Shown here one piece after another: positions 23,737 to 36,046 of a DNA stretch of 64,000 nt; position 1 is the stretch's first letter; each line of letters starts with the position of its first letter. The stretch is from Myrica gale (Eukaryota > Streptophyta > Magnoliopsida > Fagales > Myricaceae): NCBI GenBank assembly GCA_963930655.1, contig OZ005613.1, positions 16,190,501 through 16,254,500 on the forward strand. The letters are read 5' to 3'. The notes beneath the pieces are model-generated. The model ran no database searches. It was not told the origin of the DNA and saw only the letters and a program-made list of their open reading frames with translations. The position numbers and the translations under genes are program-made.

Positions 23737-24433
23737 GTCTAAGTACAGGCTTTGGACATTTAAATGTAATGCGTATTGTGATCCGATATGATGGTACCTC
23801 TCAATGAGGGAATTTGTTTAAATGAGTGATTTAGTTTCTTCCTTTGATCATTTTCTTCACTTATCTTTTGAACATTGCACCTTATGAGTTGAGATTCTCG
23901 GAATGGGCTTCTTTGCCACTTACTTTTGTAGAGAGGTAGTGCCCCTTCCCCTTTCCAAAGTGGGGGTCTTCAGCGTAACGCTTGGGAACTGAGAATTTTG
24001 TGCCCCGGGGGGAGTGGACTACCCAATTGTGTCGCCTAATGTTTCTACTGACTACAGTGGGGGGAAAAAACGAAAAGCAGGCTTCATTAGAGGACAATAT
24101 CAAAGACCATAGGATTATAGGCTTTTACTGGCTCTTATTGGTATAGAGCTACTGTTGTGACGGGTAGCATATGTAGACAATGCAGACAATTTGCTTTAGC
24201 CACGACAATGAAGTCTATTGCAATCGAACAAGGTCCTCTATGTCTACGATTGCTCTTGCTTGTCTTAATGTTATGGCTGCAAAAGAACTTTTTTTGTACT
24301 TGAGAACAGTTTTCTTTTGGTCCTGTTGTCAGTGATTGGACATGATGAAACATGGACTGATTTCCTACTTGGCCTTTTGAAACCGTATTTGAGTGGCAAT
24401 TCATCACATCCCATAGAGTTGTGGGTTTAACAT

Positions 24434-24656
24434 CATTCCCTCTTTTGCATTTATTCGGTTGCAACCTATGATAGTGGACATGAAGAATTGTGATTCCAAA
24501 GATTGTTTATCATATGTTCTCTCTACAAATCACCCAAAAGATTTCATTCCCTCTTTTGCTTTTATTCAGTTGGCAAAGTATAGTACTAGACATGAAGAAT
24601 TGTGATTCCAAAGATTGTTTATCTTGTGTTCTCCCTACAAATCACCCAAAATATTT
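24434..24656. repeat. ~112-bp tandem duplication in a DCAF4-like intron
   Basis: The unit CATTCCCTCTTTTGC ... TGAAGAATTGTGATTCCAAA ... CTACAAATCACCCAAAA occurs at 24434-24544 and again at 24545-24656, with scattered substitutions and an offset of 111-112 bp. Confidence 0.85.
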
Positions 24657-27600
24657 CCTCTGAATGTCACATCTAATGTCAACTTTCACAGTATCATCTA
24701 TTTCAATCTAATTGTGTAGCAGTGACATCTTCAGATGAGGGATGACTCATAGCATATAATTGATATAAGGTTGCCAGAGATTGTATCTTAAAGTCATGGT
24801 GTATGAGACTTTGAAATTGAAATTTACTAATTGCATTGAACTTTATCATTTTAGGATAGTTACTATTTTCCAAACAATGCAGGTTTGGAAGTATAGTGAA
24901 GCGGATAAGATTGCTGATGGTGCTTTGGAACAGATCCATGTCAACCTACAGACACCCGAGGGTCAGACTGAAACAGATGTTCTCTTGACAGGCGGTGTGA
25001 ATGGCTCTTTGAGGTATAACACCCCCCCCCCCCCCCCAACAAAAAAAGAAAGCATTTATGGGACAATCCTTTCCAGTTGAGGTTTTTCAATAAGCTGGTT
25101 CCAAGATTCTAGAAGTTGAATACTTTAGATTGGTTAACAGTTCATGCATTATTGTTGTGTGAGCTGCTTTTTTTTAAAACAATTAAGCATTGTAACCTAT
25201 GTGAGTCGCACAGACTAGGGTTAGGTAACTTGTACTAGACGGAAGAAAAAACAGAAGTGACTAGTTGAGTAATAAACTGATTTTTCTTCCATTTAGGCCA
25301 GCAGATGGACAGTGATTTTGTTGTTATCTGAAAAGAGAGAGTGAAGGGACCATGTGGATCCAATTTTATGAATTTGCAGATGCACCATAGTCTTTTTTGG
25401 ATTTTGATCACCATTGTCATGGGAAAAATATGGGTATTGATTTGGGAGCTTAAGAACTTATCAGTAGTACAACTTAAATGGATCTATGGTGGTGTTGGTA
25501 GAAGTGGGTTGCCCATGAGCTTGAGTTGTCTGTACTTTGGGAGGATATTCTCGTGTAAGGAGCTGGAGTTGGAGGAACTTAGTATTTCTTCCCTTTTCCC
25601 ACCTTCTATATTAGGCATAAAACATATATCTAAACTATTAGATTCTGCTTTTGGAACTTGGTGATTATTTGTTTCTGTACATTCTCAAAAGTGTACCTTA
25701 TTTCTTTGATTTGTGGGGGGAATGATAAAGCATGGCAAAAACAGTAAAAGAAAATATTACTCGTATAGAAGTTCATATATCTGAAACTTTAAATGACATC
25801 TTCGCTGATGATGCCATGATAGTCTTCTAATCCTTTAGTTTCTGTCATACTGAACTGTGGGATCAAGTTCTGCTTGGCTTTTCTACAGTGGATCGCCAAT
25901 AACTTGGTTGTGGTACCCTAGGCCTCTAGTGTGGTTCTGTGTCATGGTCCATTGTCTGCCCTTCCTTTGTACACTAGTAACAAGTACTCTCCTTGCCTTC
26001 GAAGTTCCCCCTACGCGCTTGTGCAAAACTAGCATCCTAGTGATGATTGTTTAGAAGTACTACTTTTTGGAGTACAGATTGATGCTCACATTTTTTAAAT
26101 CCTAAATTTTTTGTTTATGGTTTTTATTATGAGTTAACTAGGATTTTTCTTCAATAGTTCTGCAAATTGTCGTTTGTTTATACATGCTGTATCGGGACAT
26201 GTTTCAATGTTATTTTGTATGTCTTTTTGTCAATGAACTTCGTATGGTGTTTATACATAATGAGTCCATTACAAGTCATTGCACATGAAGTTTAGTACTT
26301 TCGCAGTTTTGTTGAAGTTGGAAAAGTTACACCTCATTTTGATTACGGTATTAAATGCATGCCAGATCGTGTGTGGCCTTCCAGTAATTTAAAAGAGGCA
26401 GACTGTGGTAGAATTCCTGGGCATCTACGGAGACTGGCAGGGGCTTCATTACAAATGGCATCAAATGTATCCTGCATAAAATCGTTCAGAAAGCAGACTT
26501 CCATAATAGATGATGGTTCAAACTTCCAGGATGCGCTGTATCCTTTCATATTTAAGACTTTGACAAATTCTTGTTATATTGGTGGGTTCATTTGTTTACT
26601 CTGCCATCTACCACTAATTAACTCCTGAGAAATTGGATAATTGGCAACCCTTAGTATATTTATCACAAGTGATTTCATCGAAATTGTTTAGCAGATTGGA
26701 GATCTGTTGGTGATGCTTGCCACCTTTGGATTCAACATCCTGGAAGTCAAATCTAATTATAATCTTCTTGTGCAGAATTAGTTGTTTTATTTTTAAAACT
26801 CCTTATAAATTTGTCTGACGACTTCTTTTAGAGCACTGGTTTGGTATGTCGTTCCTATCATAACCTTTTTCTGGACATCACCCAATGAGATCTTTTTAGG
26901 GCGCTGTCATTGGATCCTCAACTCTCTTCTACGTGTTACTTGATTCAGGGTTTGATAGGTTATTTGGTGCCACTTTTGGGATACCCTGTTGTACGCCCCA
27001 TACCAACATTATTTTTGGTGAAACAATATTCATTACATTCCTGAAACGGGAAACTATTAGTGCATTTGTAATACCTTGACTCACAAAATCAGATTGAGTA
27101 CTTTGGGGTCAGAAACGTCACGTGGAGCTCTCTTTATTGTAAACTCAACAAACCATTAGATCTCAGTTCAAGTATTCCTATCCTAAGCCGAAGAATACAT
27201 GAGATTGCTTCTTTCAATTTCACCATTTGGACTGCAGATTACCACGTCAACAGGAGTCAGGCAGTGATTGGCAAGTTTCTTTCTGTTTCTTTCTCTCTCT
27301 CTCTCTCTCTTCTCCCCCACTCTCCTTTCTATCCTTAGGGGGGGGGGGGGGGGTACTGCCTTTAGTTTAGCTTCATGTTTGCATTCTCCAGTATTGGGAC
27401 TAAATTCCTGTATCATGCTGGGTTTTTTTTCCCTCCCAAGTGGTACTTGGCATGTTAATGCGATTACATCATGAAACGTGTGGAGTATTTTTCATTTGGT
27501 TGTTACAGGTACTAATCTAGGAGCAGCTCTGGTGGATTTGGAAACTGGAGTGGCATCATGGGTGTGTCGTACTAAGAGTGATGTTTTCGCACAACAATTT

Positions 27601-29760
27601 ATTCAGTCGGTAATGTATGCATCCGTTAAGGTTTAATGGATAGGCATTTGAGTCTCTTGATTAAATTATATTGTATGCATTTGCACATCAACAGATTAAG
27701 CCTTTGGATCCTTGTAGACAAATGGTTGATTTTCTATTTTGTTCTTGAAAGTGTGAGAATTGAAATGAAATGATAAGTCAGTAGATATCCTGTCTAGACG
27801 TTTTTGCATAATAGTAGGATATATGTGAACGCAACAAAATTTTGGGTTGTCCAATCAGGTAAGCTAGAAATAATGTAATAAGACCGACCCAGTTATTGAA
27901 CGGGAGAAGGGAAAGGATTGAGAGCCAATGGTTTGTCTATGGATCCACTGTAAAATGTCTTTGTTTGTAAATGTTACTTTGATTTTGTTTCTCTGTTCTT
28001 TTAGCAGGAATATTCTTGAACTGGTTGTTTGTCACTGAACCTGATAAGTCCTTTTTTTTCTTTTTCTTTTTTTGCAGGGAAATGCTCTTTTATGTGGACT
28101 CAGGAATGGGGCTATTGTGACTGTGGATTTTCGTGAAAAGGGGGGAGGGAGTTCTGCTAGACTCACTAGACATAGAATACCTACCTCAGCTGTGGATAAA
28201 ACTGTCGGAAGGTTTACTCAGCAATTGCTGAAGGTATGAGGTTTCTTATCAGGAAAATTGAATTAGTTTCATTGCTGCACTGATGTATTCTCTGTGGTCA
28301 TTTTGAGAGCCGGGAGCCCCACCACCTAAAATGTTTTGCGGGGTGTGGATATTTAAGTGAATAGATTTTTTCAAAGTCTCCTTCTCTGCTTCTAAATCAG
28401 TTTTTGAGTCTTGAAGTAGACTGAAATTATTCTCTAATCACAACTATTTTCATACTCTTATGTTTAGACAAGGAGTTCTCCTCCACTAGTGTACTTTAGT
28501 CTTTGTGAGTTGAAGTCTAATGATGAGCCCACTGAGAAAAAATTTGGGTGCAGCAGTGTAGTTTAGTCGTTTATATAGGTTTATCGATGCTTACACCTTT
28601 TTCATGGTTTCATTTTTCGAATTTTTCTCTTTGAAATGTCTGTATTAGTATTTTGTGAATTATCACAACAAGCATCTTTTGGAGCTCCTTTAATGTGGAA
28701 CTTCAGATAACGGAATTGGATCTCTTATTGTGCAGCTCTCTGGAAACATATATCCATCATGTACCATAAAAATGCCTTCATCAATTTCATGGTTAGTGGG
28801 CTGCAACACTTATGGAATTTTTCTATCAATTTTGTCTTTTATTGGGATTATAACTCTTGACTCGGGTTTTGGAATCTAGTTTGATGTCACTTCAGTCCGA
28901 TGAGTATTACTTCTTGGCGAGCTCCATGGATGGATCGGTCAGTGTTTGCTTTTCATCTTTACCCTTTTTAGGATACTTATTTTGTTGCTTTCATGTTAGT
29001 AGAGCGCTAGCATTCAAGCATGTGATGCACGTAGATCACTTTGTCCATTAATCAGTGTGCAAAGTACGAAGTGGGGACTACCTCTAAACTCATAGTACAG
29101 TTCTCTTCACCGGATGTAACATTTACTCACGATGATCTGCACTATGAACCCTTCTTAACTAGTTGGTTCACCACATGTATCTTTATCACTTAATGTAAGG
29201 TTAAAGCTACTAGACGTCCTGTTTAATAAAAATTCCCCAACTAGAATTGAGAAAGAAACCTAAAAGAAATGGAGAATTTGAGGCTGCTATGACGTGGCAG
29301 GCTGCTTTTCTCGTAAATTATCAAGATATCCACTTCCTGCATGTGCCTCCTTGCCCTGCTGCCTCCATTTCCCTACACAAGAAGGGATGGAAATATTTTC
29401 TTGGTCTCTATTTTGCTTACTCTTTCCTTTTCACGCTGCATTTTACACTTACAAATGCTCCTCTAGTTGCATGCAGTAGAGGCATTAATTATCCTGTGCA
29501 TGATTATTATCTGTCCATAACAATGTCAAGGCTGTCCAAAGTAAACGATTTAACTTAACAGCCTTTTCAGAAAGGTGACATACATACCTATTTATATGAG
29601 GATTGTGATTGCAGTAACTTTTTTTCCTTCTTTCCCCTTTTAAAGTAAGTTGGATTTGATCTCTCACATCTCGTATCATGTTTCCTGTCCCCAGATGAAG
29701 CACTTATTGTTGCTAGCTTAAAGTAATATTCATCTTATAGCCTACTTATCAAAAAAATAT

Positions 29761-29970
29761 ATTCATCGAATCATCTTATAGCCCATTGAATGGTATCTGC
29801 ATTCAGTTTGAAACTTCTGTCTGGTTGGTCCACCAGGGAAGAAAGGATGCGAGGGTGAGATTCTAATTCATCGAATCATCTTATAGCCCATTGAATGGTA
29901 TCTGCATTCAGTTTGAAACTTCTGTCTGGTTGGTCCACCAGGGAAGGAAGGATGCGAGGGTGAGATTCTA
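29761..29970. repeat. 105-bp tandem duplication just upstream of a DCAF4-like exon
   Basis: Two head-to-tail copies (29761-29865 and 29866-29970) of a unit starting ATTCATCGAATCATC and ending GAGATTCTA differ at one visible base (GAAGAAAGG against GAAGGAAGG). The second copy ends 25 bp before the exon at 29996, so the duplication is recent and abuts the branch-point region. A diverged piece (ATTCATCTTATAGCC) precedes it at about 29728. Confidence 0.93.
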
Positions 29971-30606
29971 ATTCTTAGGTTCCATTCTTGTCCAGGTAAA
30001 ACTATATGATCATCGTCTAATCCAGAGAGGAGCTGTGCAATCTTATGAAGGGCATGTTAATTCCCATACCCGTATACAACTTCCAGTTGACCCATCCGAA
30101 AAATTTATAATGTCAGGTACTTCAACGCTTGGTATTTGACTAGGGATGGTGGCATAAATTTGAGCTTGTGTGACATTATATACATTTTAGGTGGAGAGGA
30201 TTGCACACTACGGCTCTGGAGTATAAATTCTGGTGAATTTCTTTTTGAGGACAAATTCTCTGATTCAGTCCTTTCAACCGTGTGCTGGCATGGAGCCGAA
30301 GGTATCTGGATTCCTTCTCAGTTTCTCTTCCTCGTAGTATTATGTTTCACTTCACAGTAACTGATGTAGATATTTGACAGGGTTAATGGTCTTATGCTCG
30401 TTAACAAAGTTTATTTTCCCACCTAGAGAACTAAGTTTTATTGAACTCCTGGGTTAACTTACCCGAAAAACAAATAAAAAAAACTTCTATGCAGGATTGA
30501 TGGGAGGGCGACATGAATTACAGAGTTCTCAAGAGAATCTATATCAGCAGAGGCATGGCTTGGAATTGGATCTCATGAAGGACTGTTATACATGCTCTGG
30601 TCATGA

Positions 30607-33600
30607 GCTTATATTGAAGCACTAAATCAATGTTTTAAGCTTATAAGTGAAGGTGATATAACTGGTTCTGAAAAGAAGGTCCTCTCATTTGTTGTGCTAA
30701 CCGTATTACCTGTCTGATATGGACGAGCACAACAACAAATTATGACCATACCAACAGCTTGGAGCGGCTGACGCGCTTCTCTGCCAGGGGGAGGAGCATG
30801 TGTTGGGCCTTGTCTTTGTCATCTGGGTTTTGTGCCCATATTGCTTCCATGTAGCTTTCGCTTTTTGCCCAAGCAAATAGTGGCCCTGCTCCCGCCCTTT
30901 GTATTTATTCTTGAGGCCCTATACCCTGTAAAACTCTCTGCCTCTTTGTTTGTTGTTAATTAACATTTCACATTTGCCTAGAACAAAAAAAGTTACAGCA
31001 GGTGCACTCTTTCAAAATAATAATAATAGGGTTACATAAGGTAAACCTAGCAGATAAATGATGGTACGTAACGTAATCACTGTTCGCTTTTGAAAAGAAA
31101 AAAGAAAAAAAAAAGTATGGATACACTTTAATCTCTTTCCATCAATGGAGTCACACAAGCAGTTCTTTGATTTCTTTCTGGATGACTAGACTGCTGGGGG
31201 TTTTCCGAGTGGGAGTTCTAGCTACAGCGAAACAGTGTCTGATAGAGCGGGTCAAGTCATGCTGGGGTAGAGTCGATCGGTTGAGTCTTTGTTACAAAAG
31301 TTTCGAAAAGTGTCAAAACTCACTCAAAATCAAAAGTGAAGACAGAATGATTCTCTGATTGCCAAAAGCAAGCCACCCCTACCACCTTATGCCTACTCTT
31401 CTACGCATGTAGAACTGTGTGTGTATGCGAGAGAGAGAGAGAGAGATGAAAAGGCAAAGATTACCAAAATTTGTGTCTCTGTCTTGACTTAAACCTGCTT
31501 TTCCAATCTCTTTTTAGGATGATGTAAATGTGGAGATCGAATATATATCAATCTTCCTTTTAGGAATATCTCCTTCCTTTTGGCTACAGAGGAGCTGCTT
31601 AATATTCTTACGAAAAACTCTGGAACAAAACTAAAACTATGTTGTGCCTAATGATCAGAGGGGGGAAAACAGAGAGAGAAGACAAGAAACCGAAGTATTT
31701 TGAACTTGGAAGGTTATACAAAATGATAGAATGGTGAATCAAAGTACAATTTTGCTGTTAAAATATGCCTTTCGCTTTCAAGCATAGATGAGGTTCCTAT
31801 ATATTTAAACATGATGTTGTATGTGGAATGAAGAACTGCACAAATTTCGAAAATAGTCAAGATAGGTTAAATTGTATGACACGTCAAAGATAAGAAGAGG
31901 CTCATGTTGTATGTGGAATGGAATACTACAGACTCCAAAATTAGTCGAAATTGACTAAACTATATATCACGTCAAATATCAAATGAGTATGAGATGTTGA
32001 AACTTGGTGATATTTGCAGACTACCAAAATTTTGGTTTATGGAACTACTAAAAAGTGAGAGAAAAATGATTGAAGTGAACTTTTTATATTTATTATAATT
32101 ATTTTCTCATAACTGCATAGAATTGAAGTCCTTGCTTGAAAAGCAAACTGTAAATAAGAACTGCCAAAGTGCCAAGTAGTCGGTCCGAGAGGCGGGACGT
32201 TGCTGCCAAAAGGATAAAAACACTACTGGAGAAGGCAAATGAGGACGGAGAGCAGCCTTATATTATGGTCCAGCTTTTAAAAGAAAGATACAGAATGGCA
32301 TTGAACGTGGTTCCCGCAAGAAGACGAGGGTTATACTGGGGAAATTGAGAAATAAGGAAAGAGACCCTTCACCACTGCTTTGGATGCCAGGTCCCGAATG
32401 ACGACTTTACACGCAAAACTATATATGGGGTTTCTGTGTTTTGATTTACCCTTTTCATAATTGCATGCAGTCTCGTCCTAAACAAAAGGTTGAAACCCCC
32501 GGCATATTCTCGAATCATTATGTCCCTGATCTCTTTGCTTATCCATATACCACCACTTGGGATGTAAATGGATTCCCTGCTACCATAATGACCATAATCT
32601 CCTTCCTCAACACTCTTAATTGTCTTGCTTTTCTTCTTCTTCTTTTTCTCATTTTGTCCGAGCAAATTGCCTGTTTCTTCTCTTCTTTCTTGCGTATTTC
32701 CATGTAGAACGTATCTTTAAAGTTTGCGTAGGCAAAACAAGAAACAACATATCTTCAAGTTTTCCTAAGATTTTACTGCCCATATTATAGGAGCCGGATC
32801 CGAGAATTTCTTTGCACATCTATGTTAGAAACATTAATCGATTTCCTAGTACTTCCATGTAAGAAAAACAACCTCACAGGAGAATTAGTCAATCGCTCCA
32901 TTAAGGCCATCCTCGCAATTATTTCACTTTTCATGCCATGGAGATGTTACACTCCTGGTAACTATATTGGCACATGAACCATTATGTTAAAGAATTAACC
33001 CTCATTGTCAAACAAAAGCACATTATTCAAGAAATTGCAGTGCCGAAACGAGCCAGATCATAAGAATAATTCAGAGTACTTTTCGTTCTTAATTTTTTTT
33101 TAATTGTATTCTTTGTGATTTGCGCAGATAATTGCCAAATTTTTTTAAAAAATTTCGCTAGTGTCTTTTCCCATTATACAAAAGAACTGTCTTTTCTTCT
33201 TTCGGCGAGTTGTAAACAGATATAGTAATGGCCGATGGACCCTGTTTATAGTAGCTAAACATGAAGTAGTGCTTCTCGAAGTCATGTATGCAATTCAAAC
33301 AGTGCCAAAAAGCAAGAAAATTCTTTCTAATCATATATATACGACTGAGAAACAGTAATTCAGTCAAAAGGAAAAGGGCAAGTCCAGAAGGAGTAGGGCG
33401 GCACAATGATGACGATTGCACAACTGAAGAAACAAAGATGAACACCAGAATCTCATATACATATCCTCGTGGTTAAATGATTGATTGGTAGGTTCTGTTT
33501 TGGACAATAATAATAAGAATAAACTGTAGAAGATCGATATTTCGCTACTGTGCTAACCCTAACTATATATCATATAAAATGGAAAAACCACAAACCACAA

Positions 33601-33687
33601 ACAAAGATGGATGAAACGGGGTTCGTTTTTTTTTTTTTTGTTCTTCACCTCTCTTCTTCTTTTACTTTGTTTTGCTCGCTTGCTTAC
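30607..33687. other. Intergenic region, no supported gene
   Basis: Holds the presumed 3' flank of the DCAF4-like gene, a GA microsatellite near 31431-31446, and two diverged copies of a ~100-bp block containing ATGTTGTATGTGGAATG (about 31811-31870 and 31904-31965). Open frames at 32369-32707 on both strands show no recognisable domain. The segment 33.1-33.65 kb is AT-rich 3' flank of the CLE gene. Confidence 0.4.
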
Positions 33688-34068
33688 CTAATTGGAAATG
33701 GGGTTTGGACCACTCGGAACTTCATGTTCACTGGCGTCGAAGGTCTTTTCTTGCCATGGCAATGGCGATTTACTAGCTTGGAAGCTTCCCCTCCTTCGAC
33801 CTCGTGGAGGAACATGGATGGCATTGGACGTCGCTGTTGGAAGGCTTTGGCGTGTTGAATCGGTCTTCGAGTGGCCAACACCGTGTGTTCTTGAAGTAAA
33901 TTCCATGGTGCTTCTCTTGATAGCTCCAATATCTCTGAAGGAAACAGGTGGGAAGCTAGGTCTTGTGTCAGCCATAGTGGCATCAGACACAAGTAAAAGA
34001 AAGAAGAAGAGAGTCAAGGGAGTAAGGTAGGGATAGGAAGAAACGACATGATGATCATAAGTAGCCAT
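33688..34068 (-). CDS. CLE41/CLE44: CLE peptide precursor of the TDIF class (CLE41/CLE44 type)
   Basis: A single-exon, 126-residue precursor. Residues about 1-33 are a signal peptide: polar start, hydrophobic core (LTLFFFLLLVSDA) and a plausible cleavage site. The middle is a variable Ser/Thr/Arg-rich region with a PRGRRRG patch. The last 12 residues are HEVPSGPNPISN, which is exactly the TDIF dodecapeptide produced by CLE41 and CLE44, with the two prolines that are hydroxylated. In known plants TDIF is made in phloem, is perceived by the receptor kinase TDR/PXY in procambium and cambium, promotes stem-cell division and blocks xylem differentiation. The mature peptide sits at the very C-terminus, as in Arabidopsis CLE41. 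Length is slightly above the Arabidopsis members (about 100-112). The intronless structure is normal. Start chosen as the only Met that gives a signal peptide. Confidence 0.95.
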   Translation of the reverse strand: MATYDHHVVSSYPYLTPLTLFFFLLLVSDATMADTRPSFPPVSFRDIGAIKRSTMEFTSRTHGVGHSKTDSTRQSLPTATSNAIHVPPRGRRRGSFQASKSPLPWQEKTFDASEHEVPSGPNPISN

Positions 34069-34407
34069 GCAAAATGAGATGTATATATAGAAAATCCTCC
34101 CTTGGGCCTCAAGTGATCAGCATCTAGCTAGGTCTTGGCGCTAATTAGTAAAGGGTTGGCTATGAAAAAGCTCAGAGCTCAATACGGCAAAGAGAGAGGG
34201 ACTGGTCATCTTGAGAACGAAGCCTTGTAGTGCTTATTATAGAATTCAAATGAGAGAGAGAGAGACAGAATGTAAAAAGACGAAACAAGGGGTGGAGATT
34301 TATGAACTGCTTTAACAATATCTTTGAGGGGATGGGAAGATGAATCTTGCTTTAACATGTCCTGTGGTGATCACTGTGGAAACAAAAAAACGTACATGTG
34401 TGTCATG

Positions 34408-34412
34408 TTGTG

Positions 34413-34454
<42 letters not shown>

Positions 34455-34566
34455 CTGGTCTTAGTTTTTGGGAAAGTTAACCTTTATTACAGTGAGCGAG
34501 AGAGAGAGAGAGAGACTCAGAGAGGGAGCTGGTCTTAGTTTTTCGACCTTTATTACAGTGAGCGCG
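34408..34566. repeat. (GA)n microsatellite with a duplicated flanking block
   Basis: GA runs at about 34416-34450 and 34499-34515 alternate with two copies of GGGAGCTGGTCTTAGTTTTT ... CCTTTATTACAGTGAGCG (34450-34498 and 34524-34564; the second lacks about 9 internal bases). It looks like a duplication mediated by the GA tracts. It lies about 0.4 kb upstream of the CLE start, in the likely promoter. Confidence 0.85.
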
Positions 34567-36046
34567 GCCTTGGGAATAACCCATAGTCCCCAGGAGGAGG
34601 ACCGAGTAGAGCCCACAAACAGAACTGTGGGCATACAAGTTTACAAAGCCAGACAGAGATACGGAGTCCAAAAGCGGAATGAAGCAATACATGTACTATA
34701 AATTAATCTTGAATATGTGTCCAATACACCACGCGTCAAGCATACAAATGTCACAATTAAAAAAACCAGTTAAAGCTCCTCTTTTTCTTTTTCCTTTTTC
34801 ATGGCAGAAAAAAAAAGAGCCCCGGTTTACCTGTCTTTCGAAAAATGGGGAATACCCAATAATCGGCCTCTTCTAAGTAATAACTCAAGGCAAAATGTTA
34901 AGCCCAAACCCAACAAAGCCCAAGAGAACCATTCTTCTTCGCCTGAAAGGACCAAGACCTTTTTCATATCGAGGTAAAATGAGGAAAAAAAATTAAATTG
35001 AAAACAAATTTGGCTGACACATGAAAAATATTTCAAAAATTCAATTTTTAGATGTTTGATTTGTATTGAAAATATTAGTAGAAAAATTAAATTTTTTAAT
35101 ATAATAATTTTTTATGTTTGTTTTCTATCAAAATTTGAATAAAATAATAAAAATATATAGTATAATCTTTCCTCGTTTCGACAACAAAAAATACCTTTAA
35201 AATTTATAATTTGATTAGTAATATTTTTAATACCGGCAGGTTCCTAACTGTAGGTGGAGTGGCGCCCACTAAAAACAGAGGTAGTTGACAATTAGATTCT
35301 GAGTGGAGAGGAGAAAATAAAAATTGCTTACAGAAGGGAAGGGGGAGAGACAAGTTGCAAAATAACTTTGATAGTGAGACGAAGCCAGGGTTATGTTAGT
35401 TTTGAGTAAACATGTAGGATTTTAAAGAAGTTGTGAATTTTTATGTTGAATAGTGTTTTATTGGTGTTTGTGTAAAGTAGAGAGAGAAATGATTTGATGT
35501 AATTGTTTAATAAAAAAATATTGGAGATATGTGAAAAAATATAGAGAGAGAAAATTTATGTTGAATAAAAAATTAAAAAATTGTTGGAGATTGTGTAAAA
35601 TGTATTGGTGTTTGTGTTTAAATTCTGAATATGTTCGGTGGTAGATTTGTGAATATACCTAAAATTCTGAAAAAAGTGTGAAAACGAACATATCTTTGTC
35701 ATGCATTATCCACCAACTTTGTGACTTCTGTAGTTTTCTGCAGTTAAGCTTGTACTTTCACATGCAGTAATTCAAGCCAGATGTCATGCATTGAGAGGCA
35801 GCAAAATCACAAAGCAGGCAATAAATAACTGCTGCACTTCTCAAAGTTTCAGATTTCAACAAAAAAGATGGTACTGGAAAGTAACATGGGACATGCATGA
35901 AGTATATGATACTTATTCTTAATACAACTTTTGTTCCTAAATGATACCTCCGAAACTATATGGATTCTTGAACGAAAATCTCATGTAGTTCTTGTGCCCC
36001 AAATAAAACAAAACGAACCACAATATATATATACTGTAGAAATAAC
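34567..36046. other. Intergenic region between the CLE and peroxidase genes
   Basis: AT-rich DNA without a supported gene. Contains one copy of a ~300-bp MITE (35392-35692, separate entry). The last ~150 bp before 36046 are the peroxidase 3' flank. Confidence 0.45.
35392..35692 (+). mobile_element. ~300-bp MITE, copy 1 of 3 (TTCGTTTT-ended family)
   Basis: Begins TATGTTAGTTTTGAGTAAAC and ends GTGTGAAAACGAACATA, giving imperfect inverted ends (ATGTTCGTTTT). Internal landmarks in order: GTGTTTTATTGGTGTTTGTG, GATTTGATGTAATTGTTTAA, GAGAGAGAAAATTTATGTTG, TTGTTGGAGATTGTGTAAA. The same order is found at 45201-45494 and, inverted, at 62911-63207. Confidence 0.8.

Larger units (their letters stand above)
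21762..30606 (+). pseudogene. DCAF4: DCAF4-like WD40-repeat gene, exons mostly intact but frame broken
   Basis: Exons with consistent phases: 21762-21901, 22141-22281, 24883-25013, 26307-26537, 27093-27270, 27509-27609, 28078-28233, 28736-28791, 28880-28937, 29996-30116, 30191-30301, and 30495 to the end. The first recognisable residues, LPGFYYDAEKNRYFPLKGPI, are the conserved opening of DDB1-CUL4-associated factor 4, a substrate receptor of CUL4 ubiquitin ligases. Later WD40 pieces include VLLTGGVNGSL, GAALVDLETGVASWVCR, LLCGLRNGAIVTVDFRE, YYFLASSMDGS, VKLYDHRLIQRGAVQSYEGH and MSGGEDCTLRLWS. Breaks: in exon 27093-27270 a one-base loss near 27150 puts a TAG at 27157 between LFIVNST and KPLDLSSSIP; in the last exon the expected C-terminus (EAWLG, EGLLYM) is in a different frame from the exon's entry. 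The exon with the start codon was not found. Probably a pseudogene, unless both shifts are assembly errors. Confidence 0.75.

Noticed and set aside
33692..34030. Open frames on the plus strand and in the second minus frame across the CLE gene
   Set aside because: Shadows of the CLE precursor; neither has a recognisable domain while the CLE frame ends in the exact TDIF peptide.
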